64,000 bases of DNA from assembly GCA_035573675.1 (NCBI GenBank), contig DATMAB010000015.1, forward strand, positions 310,001 to 374,000, written 5' to 3'. The notes below the pieces were generated by a model. That model was not told where the DNA came from. It made no database searches and worked only from the letters and a program-made list of their open reading frames with translations. Source of the DNA: Terriglobales bacterium. GTDB taxonomy: Bacteria > Acidobacteriota > Terriglobia > Terriglobales > Acidobacteriaceae. Below are positions 43,145-50,793 of the stretch, piece after piece. Position numbers and translations under genes: made by a program. The stretch's first letter is position 1. Every line of letters starts with the position of its first letter.

Positions 43145-45484
43145 TCAGTACATTAGATACCTCTGTCTCGTCCTCATAAATTGCTTTACCTTTTGCTGCC
43201 AGCGGTTTGAGACCACGCCTGGATCCTCGCCGCGCCTCAGCGCCTCAACCGTACCCCTGTCTCCGACCAGGTCCGCCGTCCTGCCCAAATCGTACTTCGC
43301 CGGATAGAGCCGGATCATTGCCGCAATCAATTCTGCTCCCAGACGGCTCGTCCGCAGCCGCTCGCGATCCGTCACAGCGATTCTTACGCCTTGGCAGGCC
43401 TCTCCCTTGTATACGCTCGACAACGGCGTGAACTGCACAGCCTCGAACCGCACCCCGGGAATCTTTCGGCGGCTAAGGTATGCGGCCAGCCGGTCTCCTT
43501 CCGCCCAGGGTGCACCGAGCACCTCAAAGGGGCTGGCAGTTCCCCTTCCCACCGAGACGTTGGACCACTCCGCCATGGCCACGCCGGGATACAGCGTGGC
43601 CGCCGCCACGCTCGGCAGATTGGGCGATGGTGCCACCCACGTCAAACCCGTCTGGTCGAACCACTGTCGGCGCCGCCAGCCCGCCATGGGAACGACGCTC
43701 ACCCAGGCTCCGAGCTTACGTTCCCCATTGAGCATCCGTGCCAGCTCGCCCATGGTCATGCCGTGCCGCACCGGCAAGACGTAGGGATGCAGTGGGCTGG
43801 CGGAATTCGCGTCGGAAACCGGTCCTTCGACAACCGTCCCTGTAACGGGATTGGGCCGGTCGAGCACCACCACCTCCACGCCCTCTTTCGCGGCCTGCTC
43901 CATCATGTAGGCCATGGTGAGGTAGTACGTGTAGAAGCTTGCACCGGCATCCTGAAGATCCACCACGACCGCGTCCAGCCCGCGCAGCCACTCCGCCCGC
44001 GGCCGCCGCGTCGCCGGATTAGCGAAGTTCAGGCTGTACACCGGCAGGCCGGTCGGGCCGTCGCGCCTGTCGGCGATATCCGCACGGTCCTCCGCTCCCG
44101 TGATTCCATGTTCGGGACTGAAGATCGCCACCAGTTCGACGTCGGGAGCGCGGCCGAGCACGTCGATGCTCCTGCGTCCCTGCGAATCCTTCCCCGTCTC
44201 GTTGGTCAGCAGCCCGATCCTCCGCGGCCGCTGTGCACCCGGCGCACGCAGCAGATCGAACTTGCTCGCCTCCAGCACATCAATACCGGTCTGCGTCGCG
44301 CCCGCTTCTTTGGTCGTCGCCAGCGCTCCGATTCGCAGGGACTTTGCGACCGCGTTCGCCACCCGCCTGCGCAATGGCACCGCGGACTTCCCACCCCGCG
44401 GATGTACCGCATGGGTGAGCAGCACGATGTACGTGCGCGACGCCGGATCGATCCACAGCGACGTTCCCGTGAACCCGGTGTGCCCGAACGATCCCCGCGG
44501 CAGCCAGTCCCCGCGGGGGCTGGAGTGCGGCGAATCGATGTCCCAGCCGATGCCGCGCAGCACGTTCGCCGCGCCCGGCTGCTGCGGCGAGGTCATCAAC
44601 GCCACGGATTTCGCTGTCAGCACGGCCTCTCCGCCCGCCAGCATGGCCCGTGCGAACCGGGCCACGTCGTCCGCCGTCGAGAACACTCCCGCGTGACCAG
44701 CCACGCCGCCCATGCGCCGCGCCGTGGGATCGTGCACCACGCCGCGCAGCATCGCGCCCGATTCGTCTGCTTCGGTCGGCAAGATCCGCCGCCGCCATTC
44801 GTCGGGCGGAAGAAAACGCGTTTCCTTCATCCCCAGAGGTGCGAAGATCTTGCGCTGCGCATATTCCGCCAGCGGCTGCCCGCTCACCCGCTCCACCACT
44901 TCGCCCAACAGGATGTAGTTGATGTCGCTGTAGCGCCACTTCGTTCCCGGCGCGTCCACCGGCTTCTCTGCGCAGGCCCGCCGCAGCGCCTCTTCTTTTC
45001 CGCTCCACGTTTCTGTCAGGGCCAGGTCCGCCCGCAATCCGGAATAGTGCGTGGCCAGCATCCGCACCGTGATTGCCTGTTTGCCATTCGCCGCGCACTC
45101 CGGCAGATATTTGGTCAGCGGGTCGTCCACGTCCACGTTGCCCTGCTCCACCAGTTGCATCAGTGCGGTCGCAGTGACCATCGGCTTCGTCAACGATGCC
45201 AGGTCGAACACCGTATCCAGCGTCATGCGCTCGCGCTCCGGCTCCAGCGCCCTCCATCCGAACGCCCGCCGGTACAGCACCGCATCGCCCTGCCCCACAA
45301 TGACGACAGCCCCGGGAACCTCGCCCTCACCTATCGCTTTCTCCAGCACTGCATCAAGCGCGGCAAACCGGTCGGCAGAGAGTTCCGGTAAATCCTGCCC
45401 GCACACCCACGGAGTCGCCAGCGATACAAAGAGGAGTAGAGGAGGCAGAACGCGGATCGGAAACGTTCTCGTGGACACAGTCAA
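43145..45484 (-). CDS. Serine hydrolase (AmiE/beta-lactamase fold) fused to exo-muramidase NamZ (DUF1343)
   Basis: 779 residues with a signal peptide (about 1-29). The N-terminal half is a class C-type serine hydrolase with SLTK (S97-K100), YSDIN (the YxN position) and HTGFTG. The C-terminal half from about residue 420 is DUF1343/NamZ (GH171): RIGLLTNETGKD, IFSPEHGITG, VVDLQDAGASFYTYYLTMAY, LDRPNPVTG. In Bacillus the separate AmiE amidase (same hydrolase fold) and NamZ act in turn to strip the stem peptide and release terminal MurNAc. The fusion joins both steps in one secreted enzyme. murQ lies close by on the opposite strand. Confidence 0.88.
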   Translation of the reverse strand: MTVSTRTFPIRVLPPLLLFVSLATPWVCGQDLPELSADRFAALDAVLEKAIGEGEVPGAVVIVGQGDAVLYRRAFGWRALEPERERMTLDTVFDLASLTKPMVTATALMQLVEQGNVDVDDPLTKYLPECAANGKQAITVRMLATHYSGLRADLALTETWSGKEEALRRACAEKPVDAPGTKWRYSDINYILLGEVVERVSGQPLAEYAQRKIFAPLGMKETRFLPPDEWRRRILPTEADESGAMLRGVVHDPTARRMGGVAGHAGVFSTADDVARFARAMLAGGEAVLTAKSVALMTSPQQPGAANVLRGIGWDIDSPHSSPRGDWLPRGSFGHTGFTGTSLWIDPASRTYIVLLTHAVHPRGGKSAVPLRRRVANAVAKSLRIGALATTKEAGATQTGIDVLEASKFDLLRAPGAQRPRRIGLLTNETGKDSQGRRSIDVLGRAPDVELVAIFSPEHGITGAEDRADIADRRDGPTGLPVYSLNFANPATRRPRAEWLRGLDAVVVDLQDAGASFYTYYLTMAYMMEQAAKEGVEVVVLDRPNPVTGTVVEGPVSDANSASPLHPYVLPVRHGMTMGELARMLNGERKLGAWVSVVPMAGWRRRQWFDQTGLTWVAPSPNLPSVAAATLYPGVAMAEWSNVSVGRGTASPFEVLGAPWAEGDRLAAYLSRRKIPGVRFEAVQFTPLSSVYKGEACQGVRIAVTDRERLRTSRLGAELIAAMIRLYPAKYDLGRTADLVGDRGTVEALRRGEDPGVVSNRWQQKVKQFMRTRQRYLMY

Positions 45485-45550
45485 GTGCAGCGAGTGTGGA
45501 CGAATCCCAAACCCAAATCAAGCGACGGATTCGATCCCCCGGGTGCCTCT

Positions 45551-45585
45551 CGTTCGCGCCGCGCTTTTCGGCGCGTACGTGGGAG
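45551..45585. repeat. GTTCGCGCCG dispersed repeat, copy 1
   Basis: GTTCGCGCCGCGCTTTTCGG followed by CGCGTACGTGGG recurs with few changes at 50680-50712. The 45485-45778 gap around it is otherwise without recognised genes. It includes codons of the long frame upstream of the next gene, which are not conserved. Confidence 0.6.
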
Positions 45586-45778
45586 CAAACCTCTGCGGCT
45601 GTTTTCACGCACCCCCCGCATCCTTCGCGTCAACCGCCGGGTCGCTTCCGCTGCGCTAGAATTACCTCGCTGGCGACTCGACTGAGGCCGTTCCCTTCTG
45701 AAGAACGCTACCGCAACCTCCACGCTGCCCCTGCCGTCCTACTCTGACCAGGACAGGGCGTTCGCCCGCGCCTTCGGA

Positions 45779-46810
45779 GTGCTCGACGAGGGCATCGCCG
45801 ACCATGCTTTCCCCGGCGCCGCCGTCGCGGTTACACACGAAGGCAAGCTGGTAGCGCTGAAGGGCCTTGGCCGCTTCACCTATGCTGCTTCCAGTCCGGA
45901 AGTCACCGCAGCCACCGTATTCGACCTCGCCTCGGTCTCCAAAGTCATCGCCACCACGGCCATGGCAATGGTGCTTTACGAGCGCGGCCATCTGAACCTC
46001 GAAGCGCCACTTGCCTCGGTCGTTCCCGAATTCGCCTCTGCCGACGACCCCCGCCGCCGCGCCGTTACGTTCCGCATGCTGCTGGCGCACTCTTCCGGAC
46101 TTCCCGCCTACGAGCGCCTGTTCAAAACCGCCGCCACCCGCGACGCGCTCTTGCACGCCGCCTTTTCCATTCCGCTTGAAGCCGATCCCGGCGCTTGCGC
46201 CGCATACAGCGACCTGGGCTTCATCGTATTGGGCGAAGCTCTGGCGCGCATCGCCGGCGAGCCGTTGGATTCGTTCTGTCGCCGCGAAGTCTTCGGTCCG
46301 CTGGGGATGGCTCAGACGACCTTCAATCCTCCTGCCGCATGGAAGTCCCGCATTCCGCCCACCGTGGACGACCGCGACTTTCGTCGCCGCATCATTCAGG
46401 GCGAGGTGCACGATGAAAACTCCAGCGTCCTCGGTGGCGTCGCCGGACACGCCGGCCTGTTCGCGCCGGCCGCCGATGTGGCCACGTTCGCGCACATGAT
46501 GTTGCGCGGCGGCCATCCCATCCTGCGCCCGGAGACCGTCGAATTGTTCACCCGTCGGGAATCCTCGCCGCCCGGCACTTCCCGTGCCCTCGGCTGGGAC
46601 ACGCCGCGCCACCCCTCGCAGTCCGGCCGGCACTTCTCGCCGCGCTCCTTCGGCCATCTCGGCTACACCGGTGCTTCGCTTTGGATCGACCCCGACCGCG
46701 CCCTCTCCGTCACCTTGCTCACCAACCGCACCTTCCCCGACCGCAGTTCGCAGAAGATCAAGGAAGTTCGCCCGCGATTTCATGACGCCATCATCGAGGC
46801 GCTCCGATGA
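45779..46810 (+). CDS. Beta-lactamase-fold serine hydrolase
   Basis: 343 residues from a GTG start. The upstream in-frame region soon meets a TGA and has no ATG. Motifs are FDLASVSKVIATTAMAM (S52-x-x-K55), YSDLGF at the YxN position and HLGYTGASLWIDPD near the C-terminus. Overall it resembles the N-terminal half of the NamZ fusion, including GVAGHAGLF. It has no signal peptide, so it may be cytosolic and act on imported muropeptides. It overlaps murQ by 4 bases. Confidence 0.88.
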   Translation: MLDEGIADHAFPGAAVAVTHEGKLVALKGLGRFTYAASSPEVTAATVFDLASVSKVIATTAMAMVLYERGHLNLEAPLASVVPEFASADDPRRRAVTFRMLLAHSSGLPAYERLFKTAATRDALLHAAFSIPLEADPGACAAYSDLGFIVLGEALARIAGEPLDSFCRREVFGPLGMAQTTFNPPAAWKSRIPPTVDDRDFRRRIIQGEVHDENSSVLGGVAGHAGLFAPAADVATFAHMMLRGGHPILRPETVELFTRRESSPPGTSRALGWDTPRHPSQSGRHFSPRSFGHLGYTGASLWIDPDRALSVTLLTNRTFPDRSSQKIKEVRPRFHDAIIEALR

Positions 46811-47715
46811 CTGGCCGTGCAACCAAGCCGCGCGTGCCTACCGAGGCCCGCAACCCAGCCACGGTCGCGCTCGACACCCTCTCCGCGTTCGACATCGCCC
46901 GCCGCATCAACCAGGAAGACGCGACCGTCGCCCGCACCGTCTCCCGGGCTCTTCCCGCCATTGCCCGTGCCATTGACGCCATGGCCCGGTCGCTGGCGAA
47001 AGGCGGCCGCGTAATCTACGTCGGCGCAGGCACCAGCGGGCGTCTCGCTGCGCTCGACGCCGCCGAGTGCCCGCCCACCTTCGGCACCCGCCCGCGCAGC
47101 GTCCAATTCGTCATCGCCGGAGGTCGCCGCGCGCTGGCTTCCGCTTCCGAAGTCAGCGAAGATTCCGCCGCTGCCGGTCGCCGCGACCTGGCCCGCCGCA
47201 AACCCGGACCCAGGGATGTTGTCGTCGGCCTCGCGGCCAGCGGACGCACTCCCTACACCGTCGCCGCCCTGGCCCTGGCTCGCAGCCGCGGCGCGCGAAC
47301 CGTCGCCATCACCTGCAATCGCGGCACGCCGCTTGCGCGCGCCGCCCACATCCCCATCGTTCTCCCCACCGGTCCGGAGGTCGTCGCCGGCTCCACTCGC
47401 ATGAAGGCCGGCACCGCCCAGAAGATGGCTCTCAACATGCTCTCCACCGGCGCCATGGCCCGCCTCGGCTTCGTCTACGGCAACCTGATGGTCAACGTTC
47501 ACCAGAGGAACCGGAAGTTGCGGGAGCGAGCGCTGGCCGCACTCGAAGTCGCCACGGGACTGACTCGCGCGGCCGCGGTTCGCGCTCTCCAGCTTGCCGG
47601 CGGCAACCTGCCTGTCGCCCTGGTGATGGTGAAGCGCGGCGTCTCCCGGGCGGAAGCTCGGCGGCGCCTCCGCGCCGCTCGCGGCCACGTCCGCCACGCT
47701 ATCCTTGGTGTCTAA
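46807..47715 (+). CDS. murQ: N-acetylmuramic acid 6-phosphate etherase
   Basis: 302 residues, a SIS-domain protein. Motifs are RVIYVGAGTSGRLAALDAAE, ECPPTFGT, the Glu-containing VSEDSAAAG region, VVGLAASGRTPY, GPEVVAGSTRMKAGTAQKMA and NLMVNVHQRN. MurQ cleaves the lactyl ether of MurNAc-6-phosphate, giving GlcNAc-6-phosphate and lactate in peptidoglycan recycling. The start overlaps the serine hydrolase stop (ATGA), so the two are co-translated. No MurNAc kinase or PTS transporter is visible in the window. Confidence 0.95.
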   Translation: MTGRATKPRVPTEARNPATVALDTLSAFDIARRINQEDATVARTVSRALPAIARAIDAMARSLAKGGRVIYVGAGTSGRLAALDAAECPPTFGTRPRSVQFVIAGGRRALASASEVSEDSAAAGRRDLARRKPGPRDVVVGLAASGRTPYTVAALALARSRGARTVAITCNRGTPLARAAHIPIVLPTGPEVVAGSTRMKAGTAQKMALNMLSTGAMARLGFVYGNLMVNVHQRNRKLRERALAALEVATGLTRAAAVRALQLAGGNLPVALVMVKRGVSRAEARRRLRAARGHVRHAILGV

Positions 47716-47735
47716 TCAGGAGGAACCTGGGACGT

Positions 47736-47766
47736 CTCTGTGTTGCTCTGTGTCCTCTGTGGTTAA
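47736..47766. repeat. CTCTGTG microrepeat, copy 3
   Basis: CTCTGTGTTGCTCTGTG followed by TCCTCTGTGGTTAAC lies between murQ and murA and ends four bases before the murA ATG. It belongs to the family at 24318 and 49100. Confidence 0.6.
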
Positions 47767-47769
47767 CTA

Positions 47770-49089
47770 ATGCGAATGGATAAGTTCGTCATTCGCGGCG
47801 GCAATCCTCTTATCGGCACCATCCGCGTCAGTGGTGCGAAAAACGCCGCTCTCCCCGCCATGGCCGCCGCGCTCCTCACGGAAGAACCGGTCATCCTTGA
47901 GAACATCCCCGACGTCCGCGATATCCAGACCGAGCGCAGGCTGCTGGAATCCATGGGCGCTGAAGTCGAACTCGGCTACGGACGCGCCCACCACCGCACC
48001 ACCCTTTGCTGCCGCAACCTCATCCGCGAACCGGAAGCGTCGTACGAACTGGTGAAGACCATGCGCGCCTCCACGCTCGTCCTCGGCCCGCTGGTGGCGC
48101 GCACCGGGCACGCGCGCGTCTCCCTTCCCGGCGGATGCGCCATCGGCGCCCGCCCCATCGACCTGCACATCAAGGGCTTGGAGCGTCTCGGAGCCACCAT
48201 CACCCAGGAGCACGGATACGTGGTCGCCCAGGCGGAGCGCCTGCGCGGCGGCCAAATCGTTTTCGACAAGATCACCGTGACCGGCACCGAAGACCTGCTC
48301 ATGGCCGCCACGCTCGCCGATGGCGAGACCGTGATGGAGAACTGCGCCCTCGAGCCCGAGGTCGCCGACCTCGCCGCGCTGCTCACCCGCATGGGCGCGC
48401 ACATCGAAGGCGCCGGAACCCCCACCATCCGCGTCCGCGGCGTGGAGAAGCTGCGCGGCGCACGCCACCGCATCATCCCCGACCGCATCGAAGCCGGCAC
48501 CTTTGTCATCGCCGGCGCGCTCACCGGCGGCGACCTGGTCGTCTCCGGCTGCGACCCGCGCCACATTCACGCCTTGTTGCAGAAGCTGGAAGAGTGCGGC
48601 GTCACCCTGCGCACCGGCAAGGATTCCGTCCGCGTCATGGGCAACGGCGCGTTGCGCGCCGCCGATGTCTCCACCGCCGAGTATCCCGGCTTCGCCACCG
48701 ACCTGCAGGCGCAGTACATGGCTCTCGCCACGCAGGCTGAAGGCACTTCCGTTGTCACTGAGAACATCTTCGAGAACCGCTTCATGCACGCCCAGGAGCT
48801 GGTCCGCATGGGCGCCAGTATCAAGACGGAGGGGAACCGCGCCGTCGTCCGCGGCAAGACTCCGCTTTCTGGCGCCGCCGTGCTCGCTTCGGACCTGCGC
48901 GCTTCCGCGTCCCTGGTGCTGGCCGGCCTGGTCGCCGAAGGAGAGACCATCATCGACCGCGTCTATCACATCGACCGCGGCTACGAGCGCATCGAGGAAA
49001 AGCTGCGCGGTGTCGGCGCCCAGATGAAGCGCATCGGCGAAATGCTCCCCCGCCGCTCCCCCGCCCCCGTCGCCCCGGTCGAGAGCTGA
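47770..49089 (+). CDS. murA: UDP-N-acetylglucosamine 1-carboxyvinyltransferase
   Basis: 439 residues of the EPSP synthase fold. Motifs are [20 protein letters not shown] at the N-terminus and the active-site loop with the PEP-reactive cysteine in [32 protein letters not shown] and [14 protein letters not shown] lie near the C-terminus. It commits UDP-GlcNAc to peptidoglycan synthesis and is the fosfomycin target. The cysteine is present, so fosfomycin sensitivity is expected at this site. It follows the salvage genes murQ and the serine hydrolases. Confidence 0.96.
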   Translation: MRMDKFVIRGGNPLIGTIRVSGAKNAALPAMAAALLTEEPVILENIPDVRDIQTERRLLESMGAEVELGYGRAHHRTTLCCRNLIREPEASYELVKTMRASTLVLGPLVARTGHARVSLPGGCAIGARPIDLHIKGLERLGATITQEHGYVVAQAERLRGGQIVFDKITVTGTEDLLMAATLADGETVMENCALEPEVADLAALLTRMGAHIEGAGTPTIRVRGVEKLRGARHRIIPDRIEAGTFVIAGALTGGDLVVSGCDPRHIHALLQKLEECGVTLRTGKDSVRVMGNGALRAADVSTAEYPGFATDLQAQYMALATQAEGTSVVTENIFENRFMHAQELVRMGASIKTEGNRAVVRGKTPLSGAAVLASDLRASASLVLAGLVAEGETIIDRVYHIDRGYERIEEKLRGVGAQMKRIGEMLPRRSPAPVAPVES

Positions 49090-49099
49090 AGATCTCTAC

Positions 49100-49128
49100 T
49101 TTGTTTTCCTTCGTGTCCTTTGTGGTTG
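49100..49128. repeat. CTTTGTGG microrepeat, copy 4
   Basis: TTTGTTTTCCTTCGTGTCC followed by TTTGTGGTT sits between the convergent murA and TauE genes. It belongs with the copies at 24318, 43092 and 47736. Confidence 0.6.
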
Positions 49129-49144
49129 GCTGTTGTTTCTAGCC

Positions 49145-49504
49145 TCACCCCTTCTGCAAGAACATCTTCACTCCCACCGCCACCAATACCACGGCAAACG
49201 TCTTCCGCAACATTGCTTCCGAAACATGCTGCGCCAGCGCTCCGCCGAAATAGCCGCCGATGAAAAACCCCAGCGCCACCACCAATCCGATCTTCACGTC
49301 GGCATTCCCGGCACGGTAGTACTGCCACAATGCCAGCCCGCCGACCGGAAGCAGCAGCGCCGCCAGCGACGTTCCCTGCGCCCGGTGCTGCGACATGTGA
49401 AAGAAATAGACCAGGACGGGCACCAGCAGCACTCCCCCGCCGATCCCCACGATCCCTGACACCACCCCGATCAGCAATCCAGCCAGCAACGCGAGCCACA
49501 GCAT
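49145..49504 (-). CDS. Half-size TauE/SafE-family membrane protein
   Basis: 119 residues from the ATG at 49502-49504. Longer frames read into the EamA gene. Three to four transmembrane segments are present, with the family signature SGIVGIGGGVLLVPVLVYF and a TSLAALLLPVG helix. TauE/SafE exporters of sulfonates, sulfite and organosulfur compounds usually have about 250 residues with two such halves. This is one half, which could dimerise. Its stop faces murA convergently. Confidence 0.82.
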   Translation of the reverse strand: MLWLALLAGLLIGVVSGIVGIGGGVLLVPVLVYFFHMSQHRAQGTSLAALLLPVGGLALWQYYRAGNADVKIGLVVALGFFIGGYFGGALAQHVSEAMLRKTFAVVLVAVGVKMFLQKG

Positions 49505-49530
49505 GGCGCATCCTCTCTTTCCGAATCCAT

Positions 49531-50469
49531 TCAGACTATGCCGCTCTGTACCCTGTCTTCGTCTTCCCGCGCCCGCAGCACCACGCCCACCGCCAGGATC
49601 ACCACCAGCGACGCCGCCAGCATGGTCGGCGGGATCGGTTCCTTCAGCAGCGCTGCGCCTTCCACGATGGCCACAATGGGGATCACCAGGCTCATGGTCG
49701 AGATCTGGTACGGCTGGGTGCGCTTCAGCAGCCAATAGTACAGGGCGAACGCCACCGCCGAGCCGCCTGCGGCCAGGAACAGCAGCGCCCCCAGCGCCTG
49801 CGGCGTCCAGTGCGATGCCTGCCGCTCCAGAGGCAGGCTCACCGCCAGCAACGCCGCCGCCCCGCCCAGCAACTGCCACCCCGTGGCTACCGAAGGATCG
49901 ATGTCATGCAGTTCTCGCTTGGCAAAGTGGACCGACCACGCCGTCGCCGCTACCGCCCCCAGCACTGCCGCTCCGCCCATCAGCGACCGGGTCGACACCG
50001 AGAGCGTGCTCTCGAACAGCACCGCGATCCCGCCCGTCGCCACCAGCATCGCCAGAAGCGCCGAGCGCGGCACCCGATGGTGCGACATCAGCGGCGTCAG
50101 CAGCGCCACTACCAGCGGCAGGCTGGTGTACAGCACCGCCGCCATCGAGGAGGCGATGTACTGCTCCGCCCAGAACAGCAGCCCGTAGGGCACCGCCATC
50201 ATGGTGAAGGAAAGGACGCGCACCGCGCGCCACTCCCGCGCGTCGCGCAGCACGATGGACCGCCGCAACGCCACTCCACCCAGCAGCAACGCAGCCCCGA
50301 CGAGAAACCGTATTCCCGCCGCTCGCAGCGGGGGTACATCCTGGACTACGACGCGGATCGCCATCCACGTCGTTCCCCAGATGCCGCACAGGCCTGCATA
50401 CGCGGCCCACTCCCACAGCCCGAACCGTCGCTCGTCCGTCAGCTTCTGCTGCGTGCTGATATCTGTCAT
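49531..50469 (-). CDS. EamA/DMT-superfamily transporter
   Basis: 312 residues with about ten hydrophobic segments in two homologous EamA halves: AAYAGLCGIWGTTWMAIRVV in the first and GAVAATAWSVHFAKREL and beyond in the second. DMT transporters of this kind export amino acids, nucleobases or drugs; the substrate cannot be told. The start codon lies within a GTCATCCCGAG dispersed repeat end. An alternative ATG lies further into the protein. Confidence 0.88.
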   Translation of the reverse strand: MTDISTQQKLTDERRFGLWEWAAYAGLCGIWGTTWMAIRVVVQDVPPLRAAGIRFLVGAALLLGGVALRRSIVLRDAREWRAVRVLSFTMMAVPYGLLFWAEQYIASSMAAVLYTSLPLVVALLTPLMSHHRVPRSALLAMLVATGGIAVLFESTLSVSTRSLMGGAAVLGAVAATAWSVHFAKRELHDIDPSVATGWQLLGGAAALLAVSLPLERQASHWTPQALGALLFLAAGGSAVAFALYYWLLKRTQPYQISTMSLVIPIVAIVEGAALLKEPIPPTMLAASLVVILAVGVVLRAREDEDRVQSGIV

Positions 50470-50644
50470 CCCGAGTAAGCCCGCTCGCGAAGCTACGCGG
50501 GCGCCGCGAGGGACCCCTATACCCTACACTGCCGTTGGAGAATTGGGTCTTCTCGTGCAAAAAGCAAGGCCGCGGCTCCCGGCCACGGCCCTTAAGCAGT
50601 TGCTAAGAATCATTGATTCAATGATTCATGGACTCAATGATTCA

Positions 50645-50667
50645 CTATCTCGGTCCCCGTCCTCCGC
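50645..50667 (-). repeat. Copy of the pnp 3' end
   Basis: These 23 bases match the pnp stop codon and last codons (50794-50816) with a single mismatch, in the same orientation. The two copies are about 126 bases apart and bracket the GTTCGCGCCG repeat and the hairpin. Confidence 0.75.
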
Positions 50668-50679
50668 GACGGTGCCCCA

Positions 50680-50712
50680 TGTTCGCGCCGTGCTTTTCGA
50701 CGCGTACATGGG
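50680..50712. repeat. GTTCGCGCCG dispersed repeat, copy 2
   Basis: GTTCGCGCCGTGCTTTTCGA followed by CGCGTACATGGG; compare 45551-45585. Confidence 0.6.
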
Positions 50713-50793
50713 TAAAACTAGCTTTCTATACCTCGGTTTGGGCTGCCCCACCCTTGTCGCTCCCGGTGTTGGAGCGACAGGGTGGGAGAGAAT

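Larger units (their letters stand above)
50465..50793. other. Gene-free, repeat-rich interval between EamA and pnp
   Basis: In order it holds: a half copy of the inverted-end element (50465-50520), a TCAATGATTCA microrepeat (50611-50645), a 23-base copy of the pnp 3' end (50645-50667), the GTTCGCGCCG repeat (50680-50712), and a strong hairpin CCCACCCTTGTCGCTCC/GGAGCGACAGGGTGGG (50747-50786). The hairpin follows the pnp stop and could act as a transcript end or REP, although no T-run follows it on the minus strand. Confidence 0.7.

Noticed and set aside
43391-45391. A 666-codon plus-strand frame opposite the NamZ fusion
   Set aside because: Antisense shadow without recognisable domains.
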